From the NCBI GenBank assembly GCA_963516475.1, contig CAUQBR010000001.1, positions 124,001-188,000 on the forward strand: 64,000 nucleotides of DNA, given 5' to 3'. Below are positions 1 to 8,458 of the stretch, one piece after another. Under the pieces are notes generated by a model. It made no database searches and was not told the origin of the DNA. It was given only the letters and a program-made list of their open reading frames with translations. Both the position numbers and the translations under genes were made by a program. This DNA comes from JABCPE02 sp963516475. Its GTDB lineage: Bacteria > Bacteroidota > Bacteroidia > Flavobacteriales > Weeksellaceae. Position 1 is the stretch's first letter; each line of letters opens with the position of its first letter.

Positions 1-3
1 TTA

Positions 4-486
4 CTATAAAAAAGTAGTATCAAAAGAGAAAGGCAGTAAATCCTTTATGGAATTTATTTTTATAATCTTCTCTCCGCTGATACTTGCAATGTAGATTTCT
101 ATATTTTGTGCTTGTTTTACTTCGTATTCTACGATACTCTGTCTGCATGAACCACACGGAGGAACTATCCTGTCTAAGTCTGGATTCTCCTCCAAACCAC
201 CGATAACAAACAGCTTTTCTATTTTTTGGTTAGGGAAATTAGCACCCAGCCAAAAAATCACACTTCTCTCTGCACACAGACCAGAGGGATAAGCAGCGTT
301 CTCCTGATTGCTTCCTGTGTAAATTTCACCATTTTCTAATAAAATAGAACAACCTACCAGAAATTTAGAATAAGGTGCATATGCCTTTAATCTGGAACTT
401 TTCGCTTCCTCAAAAAGTTTTTTTTCTGTTTCCGAGAGTGTATTTATGTTTAGAATTTCGTATTCTATTTCTAATTTACTTTTCAT
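4..486 (-). CDS. cdd: Cytidine deaminase
   Basis: Deaminates cytidine and deoxycytidine to uridine and deoxyuridine in pyrimidine salvage in the cytosol. The 160-residue protein carries the zinc site of the family: Cys71-Ala-Glu73 (the usual catalytic Glu and first zinc ligand) and PPCGSC with Cys111 and Cys114. Its length fits the short, single-domain tetrameric class with a slightly long N-terminus. It lies downstream of the PpiD-like gene on the same strand, but a terminator-like hairpin in the 81-base gap suggests separate transcription. The stop codon is at the extreme left of the window, so the gene is complete. The family call is secure. Confidence 0.95.
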   Translation of the reverse strand: MKSKLEIEYEILNINTLSETEKKLFEEAKSSRLKAYAPYSKFLVGCSILLENGEIYTGSNQENAAYPSGLCAERSVIFWLGANFPNQKIEKLFVIGGLEENPDLDRIVPPCGSCRQSIVEYEVKQAQNIEIYIASISGEKIIKINSIKDLLPFSFDTTFL

Positions 487-521
487 AAGACCAGTAGTTA
501 AAAATTTGTTGATATAAGGAC

Positions 522-553
522 AAAAAAGAGGCTTTTAGAAAAAACCTCTTTTT
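522..553 (-). terminator. Intrinsic terminator after the PpiD-like gene
   Basis: On the minus strand AAAAAGAGG and CCTCTTTTT form a 9-bp stem around a short A/T-rich loop, followed by a T-run. It lies between the foldase stop at 568 and the cdd start at 486. Confidence 0.6.
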
Positions 554-567
554 CGTTATTTTTTGAA

Positions 568-2691
568 TTAGTGACCCGCTAAATCATAAACTTGTATTCT
601 ATAATCTTTGATATCAGCATTATTCTGCAAGCTTCTCATGAACGCTTGTGGGAAAACATTCGCGCTTTGCTGCTGAAGCTGCTGTTGAAGTTGCTTGATA
701 TCTCCCGTATCTTGTTTGTTTATAGTTACACCTTTGTTTACTACCACATAAACTCCTGCATTACCATCTATCGGTTTAGATGTTTTATCCTTACCAATCG
801 CAAAGGCTGCTCCCGCTACCTTAGGCTCTACTGCTCCTCCTAAAACAGGGCTAAGTAGATTGATTTGTCCTGACTCTTTGCTCACACCGAACAAATTAGC
901 AATTGTAGCCAAATCCTGAGCTTTTGCTGTGGATATTTTTTTCCCGATTTCTTTCGCCAAAAGCTGATTTTTTACAATCGGTTCTATCTGCTCTCTTACA
1001 GCTTCTGGATCTACAAGACCTTCGGACTGTTTTCCATTCAGATAAACCACGATTCTATCTCCATTAGCAGTTGTAAACATCTCGCTCTGTCCTTTTTCTC
1101 TTTTCTTGTCAAAAGCCCACTTTAGGATTTCAGCATCTTTATCTGTTCCTAAAAGCTGCCCTTGGAATCTTTGTACTAGTTTAGGATTTTGGAAGTTGTA
1201 ATTGTTTTTCTTTGCAATATTTACAAACTCATTAAATCCTTTCCCTTGTATTTGCTGAGCGAAACTTGTAGACTGAGCATGAAGTTTGTCCGTTGTAGCA
1301 TTTGATGCTTTGATTTCTTTCACCAAATTTGCTACTTTATAAGACATCGCACCTGGTTTTCTATCTGTGATGTTGATGATATGGTATCCATACTGAGATT
1401 CCACCACATCTACAGCACCTTTCGGACTTTTATCAAGATAATTTTGGAACTCTGGAACGAAACCAGCCTGTCCTGTAGTTCTCCATCCCAAATCTCCTCC
1501 ATTCTGCACAGAACCATCAGCAGAAAGGCTAAGATATTCTTCAAACTTCGCAGAGTTTGCTTTTGTTTCTGATGCTATTTTTTCTGCTAATTGCTTAGCT
1601 TGTTCTTTTGTTCGTTTTGTAGCTTCACCTTGTGCAGTTGGAAGACCTTGATAAGCAATCAAAATATGTCTTGAACGGATAGAGTCCGTAGCTTTTTTGT
1701 TCAAAAGTTTAGAAACCACATAATAGTTTCCTTCTTTATAAGGCCCGAAAGTCTGTCCAAGCGCCGCTCCTGCTACTTGCTCTCTGATTCCTGCTGGAAG
1801 TTGTTCTTTGGAATAATAGTTCGGGTCAAAACCAGCCTGAGAATGCGTCAGCACAAATAAACTATCGCTCTTGTTAGTCTTGAAGTTTTCCAATCCATTT
1901 CCTACATCTACTCCATCATTATAAAGTTTGTTGATTTCTGCCAAAGTAGCTGCTTCATCCGCTTGTGTAGGTTCAGCTTTGAAATAAACCAATCCTAAAT
2001 TTCTGCTCTCTGGTGTCTTGAAAGTATGTGGATATTTCTTGATGTATTCCACCAAATCCTGAGAAGTAACTTTCACTGGATTTTTCTTTGCGAAATCATC
2101 ATAGCTTATCTTCACATATTCTATATTCGCTACTTCATCTCTATATTTCAGCATCAGTTCAGCTTCTTTCTTGTTAGAGGTAAGTCCCACAGAAAGGTTG
2201 GTAAACACCTGACGAGCCATGATTCTGTACTCTATTCCTTTTCTAAAACTAAGCCATGAATTATACTCATCCACACTGCTTGATTTCAGCTGTTCTATCC
2301 GCTTTTTAAAATCACTTACATTAAAGTTAGGATTTTGGGCAAACATAGGGTCAAACGGCAGTTGATTCCAGAAAAACTCTTCTGTCATTTTCAAACCTAA
2401 TTTTTCAAACTCCTGTTTGATAAGTTTAGATTGTACTATACTCTGCCAAGCTTGCTCTTCCAAGCCATTAGGCGACTGCCCTTGCTGCTGTGCCTGCTGC
2501 TGCATCATATTGAGAGTTTCTAGATACTCTTCTCTAGTTATTTTCTCTCCATTCACCTCTCCGAAGACATTCGGGTCATTTCCCATCATCTTCTCTACAG
2601 TATCAGGATTAATGAAAAATGATACAAGGGCTACAGCGATGAATACCACCACAAGCCAAGATTTCTTTCTTATCTGTCCTAAAAGTGTCAT
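568..2691 (-). CDS. PpiD-like peptidylprolyl isomerase (SurA N-terminal plus parvulin domain)
   Basis: Membrane-anchored periplasmic foldase that should help outer-membrane proteins fold. Residues 12-28 form a single N-terminal transmembrane anchor, followed by a SurA/PpiD-type chaperone region (about 30-230). A parvulin domain lies at about 335-445, with RSRHILIAY at its start and GGDLGW and QYGYHIINI further on. A long C-terminal segment follows. At 707 residues it has the size of Bacteroidota PpiD-like proteins. The region around 64-75 is Gln-rich. Whether the parvulin domain is catalytically active cannot be judged here. The start is well supported: positively charged residues precede the anchor and no ATG lies close upstream. 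Confidence 0.9.
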   Translation of the reverse strand: MTLLGQIRKKSWLVVVFIAVALVSFFINPDTVEKMMGNDPNVFGEVNGEKITREEYLETLNMMQQQAQQQGQSPNGLEEQAWQSIVQSKLIKQEFEKLGLKMTEEFFWNQLPFDPMFAQNPNFNVSDFKKRIEQLKSSSVDEYNSWLSFRKGIEYRIMARQVFTNLSVGLTSNKKEAELMLKYRDEVANIEYVKISYDDFAKKNPVKVTSQDLVEYIKKYPHTFKTPESRNLGLVYFKAEPTQADEAATLAEINKLYNDGVDVGNGLENFKTNKSDSLFVLTHSQAGFDPNYYSKEQLPAGIREQVAGAALGQTFGPYKEGNYYVVSKLLNKKATDSIRSRHILIAYQGLPTAQGEATKRTKEQAKQLAEKIASETKANSAKFEEYLSLSADGSVQNGGDLGWRTTGQAGFVPEFQNYLDKSPKGAVDVVESQYGYHIINITDRKPGAMSYKVANLVKEIKASNATTDKLHAQSTSFAQQIQGKGFNEFVNIAKKNNYNFQNPKLVQRFQGQLLGTDKDAEILKWAFDKKREKGQSEMFTTANGDRIVVYLNGKQSEGLVDPEAVREQIEPIVKNQLLAKEIGKKISTAKAQDLATIANLFGVSKESGQINLLSPVLGGAVEPKVAGAAFAIGKDKTSKPIDGNAGVYVVVNKGVTINKQDTGDIKQLQQQLQQQSANVFPQAFMRSLQNNADIKDYRIQVYDLAGH

Positions 2692-2815
2692 TGTAATTAA
2701 CTCTTTAAAAATTATTTAGTCTGCGAAAATACAGATTTTTAAATGAATACTAAAATTTTTCATTAGTTTTTAACTTCCATTCTCTATGTTTTTATGATTT
2801 TTCTTTCATAATTAT

Positions 2816-2847
2816 GTAAAAAACTCTGACTAAATTTTAGCCAGAGC
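2816..2847 (-). terminator. Intrinsic terminator of the repeat-protein gene
   Basis: On the minus strand CTCTGGCTAAA pairs with TTTAGTCAGAG (one wobble) and is followed by TTTTTTAC. It lies 28 bases past the stop of the gene ending at 2875. Confidence 0.75.
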
Positions 2848-2874
2848 TTGAAAGAATTGTTAGTATCAAGATTA

Positions 2875-4179
2875 TTAATTAAAATTATGCCATACATAAC
2901 CACCCCATTGATCTCTTGCACAGCCTTGAAACTTTCCATTTACATCATCATAGCGTATCCACCCTATTTCAGCTGCAGAACATACATTAGAACCATTACC
3001 ACTTTTTCTTACTCTAACATATGTTGTTGATATATCTTGTGATGCATATATCAGCCCATTTGCCCATATTCCTCCTGATCCTGTATATATAGTTCCTCCT
3101 CCATATTGATAGAAATGCCCATTGTTTATTGCTGCATTCCCTTCAACAACAAGCTTATGTGCAGGATTACTAGTTCCTATGCCTACATTACCATTATCTG
3201 CTAGAGTCATCACCATTCCTCCACCTCCACTTTGGAAATATCTCCAAAATTGTAACGATGGGGTACCATAGGCACTTGTCATATTAAACAACACCCATTC
3301 ATTTGCTATTCCTCCCATTTTATTTGGGTTTCTTAAAACTATCCTACCTCCTTCATTGTTAGAATATTGGGAATACAATGCTCCTTCTTCTGCATAAAAA
3401 TGCCCATCTTTAATATGAACCCTATGTGCTGGGGATACATTTGTTGGTAATCCAATTCCTACAAATCCATTATCTCCTAAAGTCATCACTGGTCCATTTC
3501 CTACTCCACTTGGTGAATATTTCCAAAACTGTAAGCCTTTTGCGTAAACCCCTGTCATATTAAATAACCTCCATTCATGCATATCATTTCCTGTCTTTTT
3601 AGGATTGACCAAACTCAAAGACCCTCCGACATCATGATTAACATATGATCTCAACATTCCTTCTGCATTTAATTCCCCTGAAATATCTAATTTATATGTA
3701 CTCGTTGCTGCCTTTCCTATCCCCACATTCCCTGTTCCTGTGAAAGAGAGATTTTTACCATTCATGTTTACAGTTCTGTTGTCTGTTAGAGCTCCATCTG
3801 TATTGTAGAGGTTAGTTCCTCCTGCATTTACATTTAGTTTTTTCCATTTAGAATTAGCTGGCATCACAGGGTCTTCATCATAGTAGTAGAATCCCTTACT
3901 AGTAATATCTGCTACGGCAGGGTTTGTTCCTGTATAGGTCACATCACTTACATAGATCATTGTAGCATCTTCTGGTGTTGCTATATTTGCTACTCTAGTT
4001 TTAGATAGTTTTGGAATAAGAACCCCTTCATTAGTGGTTGCCGTCGGAAGAGCATTTGCTGGACTTGGCTGAATATCCAGTGTTGCTTTAGGACTATCAG
4101 TGTTAACTCCCACTTTTCCTATTTGTGCATTTACTGCTAGAGTTGATAGCAGAAATGCTGAAAATAATGCTTTTTTCAT
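2875..4179 (-). CDS. Secreted repeat protein with tail-fibre-like VGIG motifs
   Basis: A 434-residue protein of unknown function with a clear Sec signal peptide (cleavage near VNAQ, about residue 19). An N-terminal part (about 20-140) precedes two roughly 90-residue tandem repeats. Each repeat opens with a GNVGIG-like motif and holds an EW-LFNMT block and an LQFW block followed by a VMTL-DNG motif. A third GNVGIGT copy then leads into a divergent C-terminus with two cysteines. VGIG..P..KL-type motifs are common in phage tail-spike-like and adhesin-like proteins of Flavobacteriia. Exposure at the cell surface is inferred. It has its own promoter and terminator, so it is monocistronic. Confidence 0.75.
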   Translation of the reverse strand: MKKALFSAFLLSTLAVNAQIGKVGVNTDSPKATLDIQPSPANALPTATTNEGVLIPKLSKTRVANIATPEDATMIYVSDVTYTGTNPAVADITSKGFYYYDEDPVMPANSKWKKLNVNAGGTNLYNTDGALTDNRTVNMNGKNLSFTGTGNVGIGKAATSTYKLDISGELNAEGMLRSYVNHDVGGSLSLVNPKKTGNDMHEWRLFNMTGVYAKGLQFWKYSPSGVGNGPVMTLGDNGFVGIGLPTNVSPAHRVHIKDGHFYAEEGALYSQYSNNEGGRIVLRNPNKMGGIANEWVLFNMTSAYGTPSLQFWRYFQSGGGGMVMTLADNGNVGIGTSNPAHKLVVEGNAAINNGHFYQYGGGTIYTGSGGIWANGLIYASQDISTTYVRVRKSGNGSNVCSAAEIGWIRYDDVNGKFQGCARDQWGGYVWHNFN

Positions 4180-4381
4180 AGTGATTAATTATAAGCTTGT
4201 CATTGTTAGACTCTAAATATGTTTTAATAAAAGAAAAACCCCTCCTCTACAAAACACATTATTTTTTCATTCAATAAAAATTCACCATCATAACTACTAC
4301 ATTACATATATAAGTTTAATTGTTTTAAATTTCGTAAAAAACAATCCTAGATTTTTGACTTTTAAACCTCTTTTTCCTCTA

Positions 4382-4411
4382 CAAAGGTAGTGAATTATTA
4401 GGATTAAACAA
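4382..4411 (-). promoter_or_regulatory. Promoter of the repeat-protein gene
   Basis: On the minus strand TTG, 19 bases and TACCTTTG match the Bacteroidota consensus TTG-N(17-23)-TAnnTTTG. The start site would be near 4378, giving an unusually long leader of about 200 bases before the ATG at 4179. Confidence 0.6.
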
Positions 4412-4443
4412 AATTTTCACGCCCTATTTTAATCAAAAAACAG

Positions 4444-4451
4444 TACATTTG
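4444..4451 (+). promoter_or_regulatory. Promoter -7 element of the class III aminotransferase
   Basis: TACATTTG matches TAnnTTTG exactly and lies 17 bases before the ATG at 4469. No clear -33 TTG was seen. Confidence 0.5.
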
Positions 4452-4468
4452 CTCAAAATTATTCTATA

Positions 4469-5647
4469 ATGAAACAAGATTTTTTCAACTATCAAGCACA
4501 GACCTCGCATTTTGCCTCTGGTTTTGAGGTAGAAAGAGCGGAGGGCAACTATATATATGGTAAAGACGGCAGGGCATATTTGGACTTTGTTTCTGGGATT
4601 TCTGCCAATGTACTGGGACACTCCCACCCTAGAATCATAAACGCCATAAAAGAACAAGCAGACAAATACCTGCATGTGATGGTTTATGGAGAATACGCAC
4701 TAGAAAAACCCATAGAACTGTGCAAACTTTTAGCAAAGGTTACACCTGACCCATTGGAGGTTACCTATCTGGTAAACAGCGGTGCAGAAGCCATAGATGG
4801 CAGCTTAAAACTTGCCAAAAGATACACTGGCAGAGAGGAAATCATAGCCTTTCACAATGCCTACCACGGCAATACTCATGGAGCACTGAGTGTGGCAGGA
4901 AACGAATACCACAAGAGAGCCTTCCGTCCGCTGCTTCCACTGGTAAATTTCATTCATTTTAATAATGAAGAAGACTTAGCCAAAATCACCGAAAAAACAG
5001 CAGGTGTAGTTGTAGAAACCATACAAGGCGCAGCAGGATTCATCACACCAGAAAACGACTATCTGAAAAAACTAAAAAAGAGATGCGAAGAAGTGGGCGC
5101 ACTGCTTATTTTAGATGAAATACAGCCAGGGTTCGGGAGAACGGGAAAACTTTTTGGATTTGAGCATTATGGCATTGTTCCAGATATTTTAGCAATGGGT
5201 AAAGGAATGGGCGGCGGTCTTCCCGTGGGAGCCTTCATGAGCAGCAGAGAAATCATGAGCTGTCTATCCCACAGCCCTAAATTAGGCCACATCACCACTT
5301 TTGGAGGAAATCCGCTTATCGCCGCTTCTTGTTTGGCTACTTTGGAAGAAATTTTAGAAAGCGGACTACTGGATGAAATAGAGGAAAAAGAAAAACTATT
5401 CCGAAAACTTTTGGTTCATCCTAAAATAAAATACATCAACGGAAAAGGAATCATGCTGGCAATCAATCTAGGAAGCCCTGACTACTGCATTCGTGTGGTG
5501 GAACAATGTATGAAAGATGGACTTATCGTATCCTGCCAGCTCTACCGAAATGAATACCTGAGAATTTCGCCTGCGCTTATCCTAAGCAAGGAAGAAATAG
5601 AAAAAGGCTGTGCTATTATTCTAAATGCCCTTGACAAGGTATCATAA
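4469..5647 (+). CDS. Class III aminotransferase (acetylornithine/ornithine aminotransferase-like)
   Basis: PLP-dependent aminotransferase of fold type I, subgroup III, 392 residues. Visible landmarks are NSGAEAID (about 103-110) for PLP phosphate binding, LDEIQPGFGRTG (about 215-226) with the Asp that contacts the pyridine ring, and MGKGMGGG with the Schiff-base Lys245. Length and motifs fit acetylornithine or ornithine aminotransferases, but the substrate cannot be fixed from sequence and no arg biosynthesis genes are adjacent. It is monocistronic, with its own -7 element and a strong terminator. Confidence is high for the family and low for the substrate. Confidence 0.88.
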   Translation: MKQDFFNYQAQTSHFASGFEVERAEGNYIYGKDGRAYLDFVSGISANVLGHSHPRIINAIKEQADKYLHVMVYGEYALEKPIELCKLLAKVTPDPLEVTYLVNSGAEAIDGSLKLAKRYTGREEIIAFHNAYHGNTHGALSVAGNEYHKRAFRPLLPLVNFIHFNNEEDLAKITEKTAGVVVETIQGAAGFITPENDYLKKLKKRCEEVGALLILDEIQPGFGRTGKLFGFEHYGIVPDILAMGKGMGGGLPVGAFMSSREIMSCLSHSPKLGHITTFGGNPLIAASCLATLEEILESGLLDEIEEKEKLFRKLLVHPKIKYINGKGIMLAINLGSPDYCIRVVEQCMKDGLIVSCQLYRNEYLRISPALILSKEEIEKGCAIILNALDKVS

Positions 5648-5675
5648 CAGAAAAAAGCAAACTCAAAAGACAAAT

Positions 5676-5713
5676 AAAAAGGCGAAAATTTATGATTTTT
5701 TGCCTTTTTTCTT
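5676..5713 (+). terminator. Intrinsic terminator after the class III aminotransferase
   Basis: AAAAAGGC pairs with GCCTTTTT across an A/T-rich loop, with T-rich sequence following, 28 bases past the stop at 5647. Confidence 0.75.
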
Positions 5714-5792
5714 TTATAGTGACAAAAATCACTTTGACAATATTTTAAAGCTAAAAAAATAATGATATATTGCGCCCCGAAAATGTATATGT

Positions 5793-6179
5793 ATGGCTAA
5801 AACTAAAATACAATTTGAATTTCCGCTTCACTGCCTTCCAGAAATTCTATTTGAATACATCGCCACTGCAGAAGGGCTGGCTGAGTGGTTTGCTGATGAA
5901 GTAACAGAAAAAGGGGATGACTTCTACTTCAGCTGGAATGGTGGCCCAAAAGAAAAAGCGACCCTTACTAGATACAAAGTAGAACAGTCCGTGAGATTCC
6001 GATGGGAAGAAGATGAAGGAACTAAATATTTCTTCGAGCTGAATATTGTAATTGATGAAATTACGAACGACCTTTCTCTGAATGTTACCGACTTCTGTGA
6101 AGCTGGCGACGAAGAAGAAACTCAGCAATACTGGGAAAACCTTATCGAAAATCTAAAAATAAAATTAGGAGCTGCCTAA
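5793..6179 (+). CDS. START/AHSA1-fold protein
   Basis: A 128-residue acidic cytosolic protein with the helix-grip pattern of small START/AHSA1-like proteins: an N-terminal strand followed by LPEILFEYIATAEGLAEWF (about 17-35), a strand-rich centre with RFRWEE, and a C-terminal helix with YWENLIENLKIKL. Members bind hydrophobic ligands or act as co-chaperones, but the ligand here is unknown. Its TAA overlaps the ATG of the next gene by one base (TAATG), so the two are translationally coupled. Confidence 0.8.
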   Translation: MAKTKIQFEFPLHCLPEILFEYIATAEGLAEWFADEVTEKGDDFYFSWNGGPKEKATLTRYKVEQSVRFRWEEDEGTKYFFELNIVIDEITNDLSLNVTDFCEAGDEEETQQYWENLIENLKIKLGAA

Positions 6180-6967
6180 TGAATGACAATCGTGCTTTTC
6201 TCTATGGCGATGCCGTGAGCGTATATTTTTTTGTGAGAAATGGAAAACTCATCCTTACCGAAGAATGCTATTTTTTCCTAATGGCCTCTATGCGAAAGAT
6301 GAGAATGAACATTCCACTTTCTTTCAATCTGGAATATTTTATTGATATTCTTGAACAAAAAATAACTGCCGACGCCCTTGAAAACGCGTTTATTCATTTT
6401 TTAGTTTATAGAAATACTGATGATTTAAATTTAGCCAAATCTCCTGTTCAGTTTTTCATCGAAGCAGAGCCGACACAAGATATTTTGCAGATTAACAAAA
6501 CTCTGGAAGTAGATTTGATTAGGGAAATCACCGTAAACACGAATATTCTAAGCAATATCTTAACTCATTGTCCAGAAAATATTTATGCTGAAATATACGC
6601 TGGAGAAAACGAACTGGACGACCTACTGATTCTAAACCCAAACAAAAGAATTGCAAGGGGAATTTGGGGAAATTTCTTGTTTTTAGAAGGAAACACCATC
6701 CGTATCCCAAAGCAGACCGAAGGTGCCTACATCTCGCCTCTGATGGAGAATTTCGTCACTTTCGTTCACAAAAATAGATTAGCCGAAATAGAACAGGCAG
6801 AGATCAGCCCTTTTGAAAGCCAAAAAGCCGATGAAATCCTGATGATTTCTGACAGAAAAGGGATTTTTTCCGTTAGCAAAATTAGAAACAAAGTCTTTGA
6901 TAACAAGCAATTTAAAGACTTTATAAATCAATGGAAAAATAGTTTTGACACTCCTGAGGAATCATAA
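6179..6967 (+). CDS. Degenerate class IV aminotransferase-like protein (probable pseudoenzyme)
   Basis: A 262-residue protein with the overall pattern of the PabC/branched-chain aminotransferase fold, but shortened by about 20 residues at the N-terminus. RAFLYGD (5-11) corresponds to the usual R.FLYGDGLFET motif, of which the GLFET part is lost. Where family members carry the PLP-binding Lys (a V/LK-T motif) this one reads ITVN with Asn120, and the conserved Glu before the N-x-F motif is Arg160 (ARGIWGNFLF). The fold therefore looks kept while PLP chemistry is probably lost. It is coupled to the upstream START-fold gene and converges with the next gene with a one-base gap. Confidence 0.7.
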   Translation: MNDNRAFLYGDAVSVYFFVRNGKLILTEECYFFLMASMRKMRMNIPLSFNLEYFIDILEQKITADALENAFIHFLVYRNTDDLNLAKSPVQFFIEAEPTQDILQINKTLEVDLIREITVNTNILSNILTHCPENIYAEIYAGENELDDLLILNPNKRIARGIWGNFLFLEGNTIRIPKQTEGAYISPLMENFVTFVHKNRLAEIEQAEISPFESQKADEILMISDRKGIFSVSKIRNKVFDNKQFKDFINQWKNSFDTPEES

Positions 6968-6968
6968 A

Positions 6969-8021
6969 CTATTTATCATTCTCCTTTCCAAATAGTGCGA
7001 AAATAGAAATCAGCCCAAAGACAAGCGTAGCAATAGTCTGTATCAAATGGGAAATCAGCGCATAGGAAATCCCTACTTCCTCGCCCTGAGAATGGCTTTT
7101 CCCAAGAGAAATAAAAATCCCTACAATAGCGATTTTAACTACAATATGGTAAGAACCTGCACCGCCAGAAGTAGGCACCATCATCCCAAGAGTTCCTGCC
7201 GTAACGAGCAGAAAACCATCGCCGATGGTAAAATCAGAAGTTTCTTTCAAGGCAAAACAAACCAAATAAGCCGCAAGAAAATAGCAAATCCATATTCCTG
7301 CCGAATGAAGCACAAAAGCAAGTTTGTTCTTGATTTTTCGGACAGCTAAAAACCCTTCTATCAGACCTTTAACGAAAGAAATTATTTTCTCTTTAAATTT
7401 AATTACAAAAACCACCGAACCAAGCAAAACAAGGACTAAAAGGGCTATTTTTAGATTAAAATAAAACGCATCCAAGTCATCCACTCCGTGGTTTAGCAAA
7501 AAACTATCCGTAGATGTAAACTCCTTTTTTTCAGAGACTTTTCGTGTGGTAAGCAGGTTGTAGAACGATGCTAAAACCTTTCCATTAAAAATAAAAGTCA
7601 GCAGCAGAAACAAAAGCATAAAAACCAAATCCACCAATCGCTCTATGACTATGGTCGCTATGGATTTTTCCACTGGGACTTTTTCGATTCTGAAAAGTGT
7701 GGTCGCCCTCGCGATTTCGCCGCTTCTTGGAATGGTAAGATTCATCATATACCCAAAGGCTATCGTCCAAAAGGCATTAGAATTACGGATTTGGTAGCCC
7801 ATGGGTTCTAAAAGAAGATTCCAGCGCACCGCCCGAAACCAATACGCCAAAACCGCAAAGAAAGCAGACATAAACGCCCAGAAATAGTTAATCTTAGCAA
7901 AAGACGCTTTCACCTTATCGAAATCCAAATCTCCCAAAGCCAGCCACATAAAAAATGCAGCCAATCCAGCTGAAATTAAAATCGTAAAAATATTCTTTAT
8001 CTGCTTTCTTCTGAGGCTCAT
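6969..8021 (-). CDS. YbhN/UPF0104-type membrane protein (LPG synthase TM family)
   Basis: Polytopic inner-membrane protein of 350 residues with about eight hydrophobic segments and the family features RAVRWNLLLEPMG (about 64-76), IPRSGEIARATTLFR (about 99-113) and VPTSGGAGSYH near the C-terminus. The family is related to the membrane domain of lysylphosphatidylglycerol synthases (MprF). No aminoacyl-transferase domain is present, so lipid flipping or transport is more plausible than synthesis, as an inference. It starts two bases after the panD stop, so the two form an operon. Confidence 0.85.
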   Translation of the reverse strand: MSLRRKQIKNIFTILISAGLAAFFMWLALGDLDFDKVKASFAKINYFWAFMSAFFAVLAYWFRAVRWNLLLEPMGYQIRNSNAFWTIAFGYMMNLTIPRSGEIARATTLFRIEKVPVEKSIATIVIERLVDLVFMLLFLLLTFIFNGKVLASFYNLLTTRKVSEKKEFTSTDSFLLNHGVDDLDAFYFNLKIALLVLVLLGSVVFVIKFKEKIISFVKGLIEGFLAVRKIKNKLAFVLHSAGIWICYFLAAYLVCFALKETSDFTIGDGFLLVTAGTLGMMVPTSGGAGSYHIVVKIAIVGIFISLGKSHSQGEEVGISYALISHLIQTIATLVFGLISIFALFGKENDK

Positions 8022-8023
8022 TA

Positions 8024-8374
8024 TTATTCTAATAAATTCGTTTCTTCATTTGGGAAAACCACTTTGGGCTCAAAGGTTTTGGCTTCCTCTGGTGTTATCT
8101 GCGCATAGGCTATGATGATGACAATATCGCCTTTGTGGGCTTTTCTCGCTGCGGCACCATTCAGACAGATTACTCCTGATTTTCTCTCGCCTCTTATCGC
8201 ATAGGTGTCAAAACGCTCTCCATTATTTACATTCACCACATAAACCCTCTCGCCATGGATGATTCCAGAGGCATCCATCAGGTCTTCGTCTATGGTAATG
8301 CTTCCTATGTAGTTCAGATTCGCTTCTGTAACGCTTACTCTATGAATTTTTGATTTAAAAACTTCTATTAACAT
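8024..8374 (-). CDS. panD: Aspartate 1-decarboxylase proenzyme
   Basis: Makes beta-alanine from L-aspartate for pantothenate and coenzyme A synthesis in the cytosol. The 116-residue proenzyme has the self-cleavage site Gly24-Ser25 (YIGSITID), where Ser25 becomes the catalytic pyruvoyl group. The basic N-terminal motif KSKIHRV and the NGAAAR loop are also present. The start is fixed by the conserved MLIEVFKSKIHRV. A -7-like element ends only four bases before this ATG, so the transcript may be leaderless. It is first in an operon with the YbhN-like gene. Confidence 0.95.
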   Translation of the reverse strand: MLIEVFKSKIHRVSVTEANLNYIGSITIDEDLMDASGIIHGERVYVVNVNNGERFDTYAIRGERKSGVICLNGAAARKAHKGDIVIIIAYAQITPEEAKTFEPKVVFPNEETNLLE

Positions 8375-8378
8375 GCTG

Positions 8379-8386
8379 CAAAATTA
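8379..8386 (-). promoter_or_regulatory. Putative -7 element of panD
   Basis: TAATTTTG on the minus strand matches TAnnTTTG and ends four bases before the panD ATG. No convincing -33 TTG is visible, so this is tentative. Confidence 0.35.
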
Positions 8387-8422
8387 TTCATTTCTTTTTA
8401 AACAGACCTAAGATTTAATTAG

Positions 8423-8430
8423 TATTTTTG
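8423..8430 (+). promoter_or_regulatory. -7 element of the DUF2490-type gene
   Basis: TATTTTTG matches TAnnTTTG, 28 bases before the ATG at 8459. Confidence 0.45.
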
Positions 8431-8458
8431 CAGCCTTAAATTTCTAAATTTTACACTA

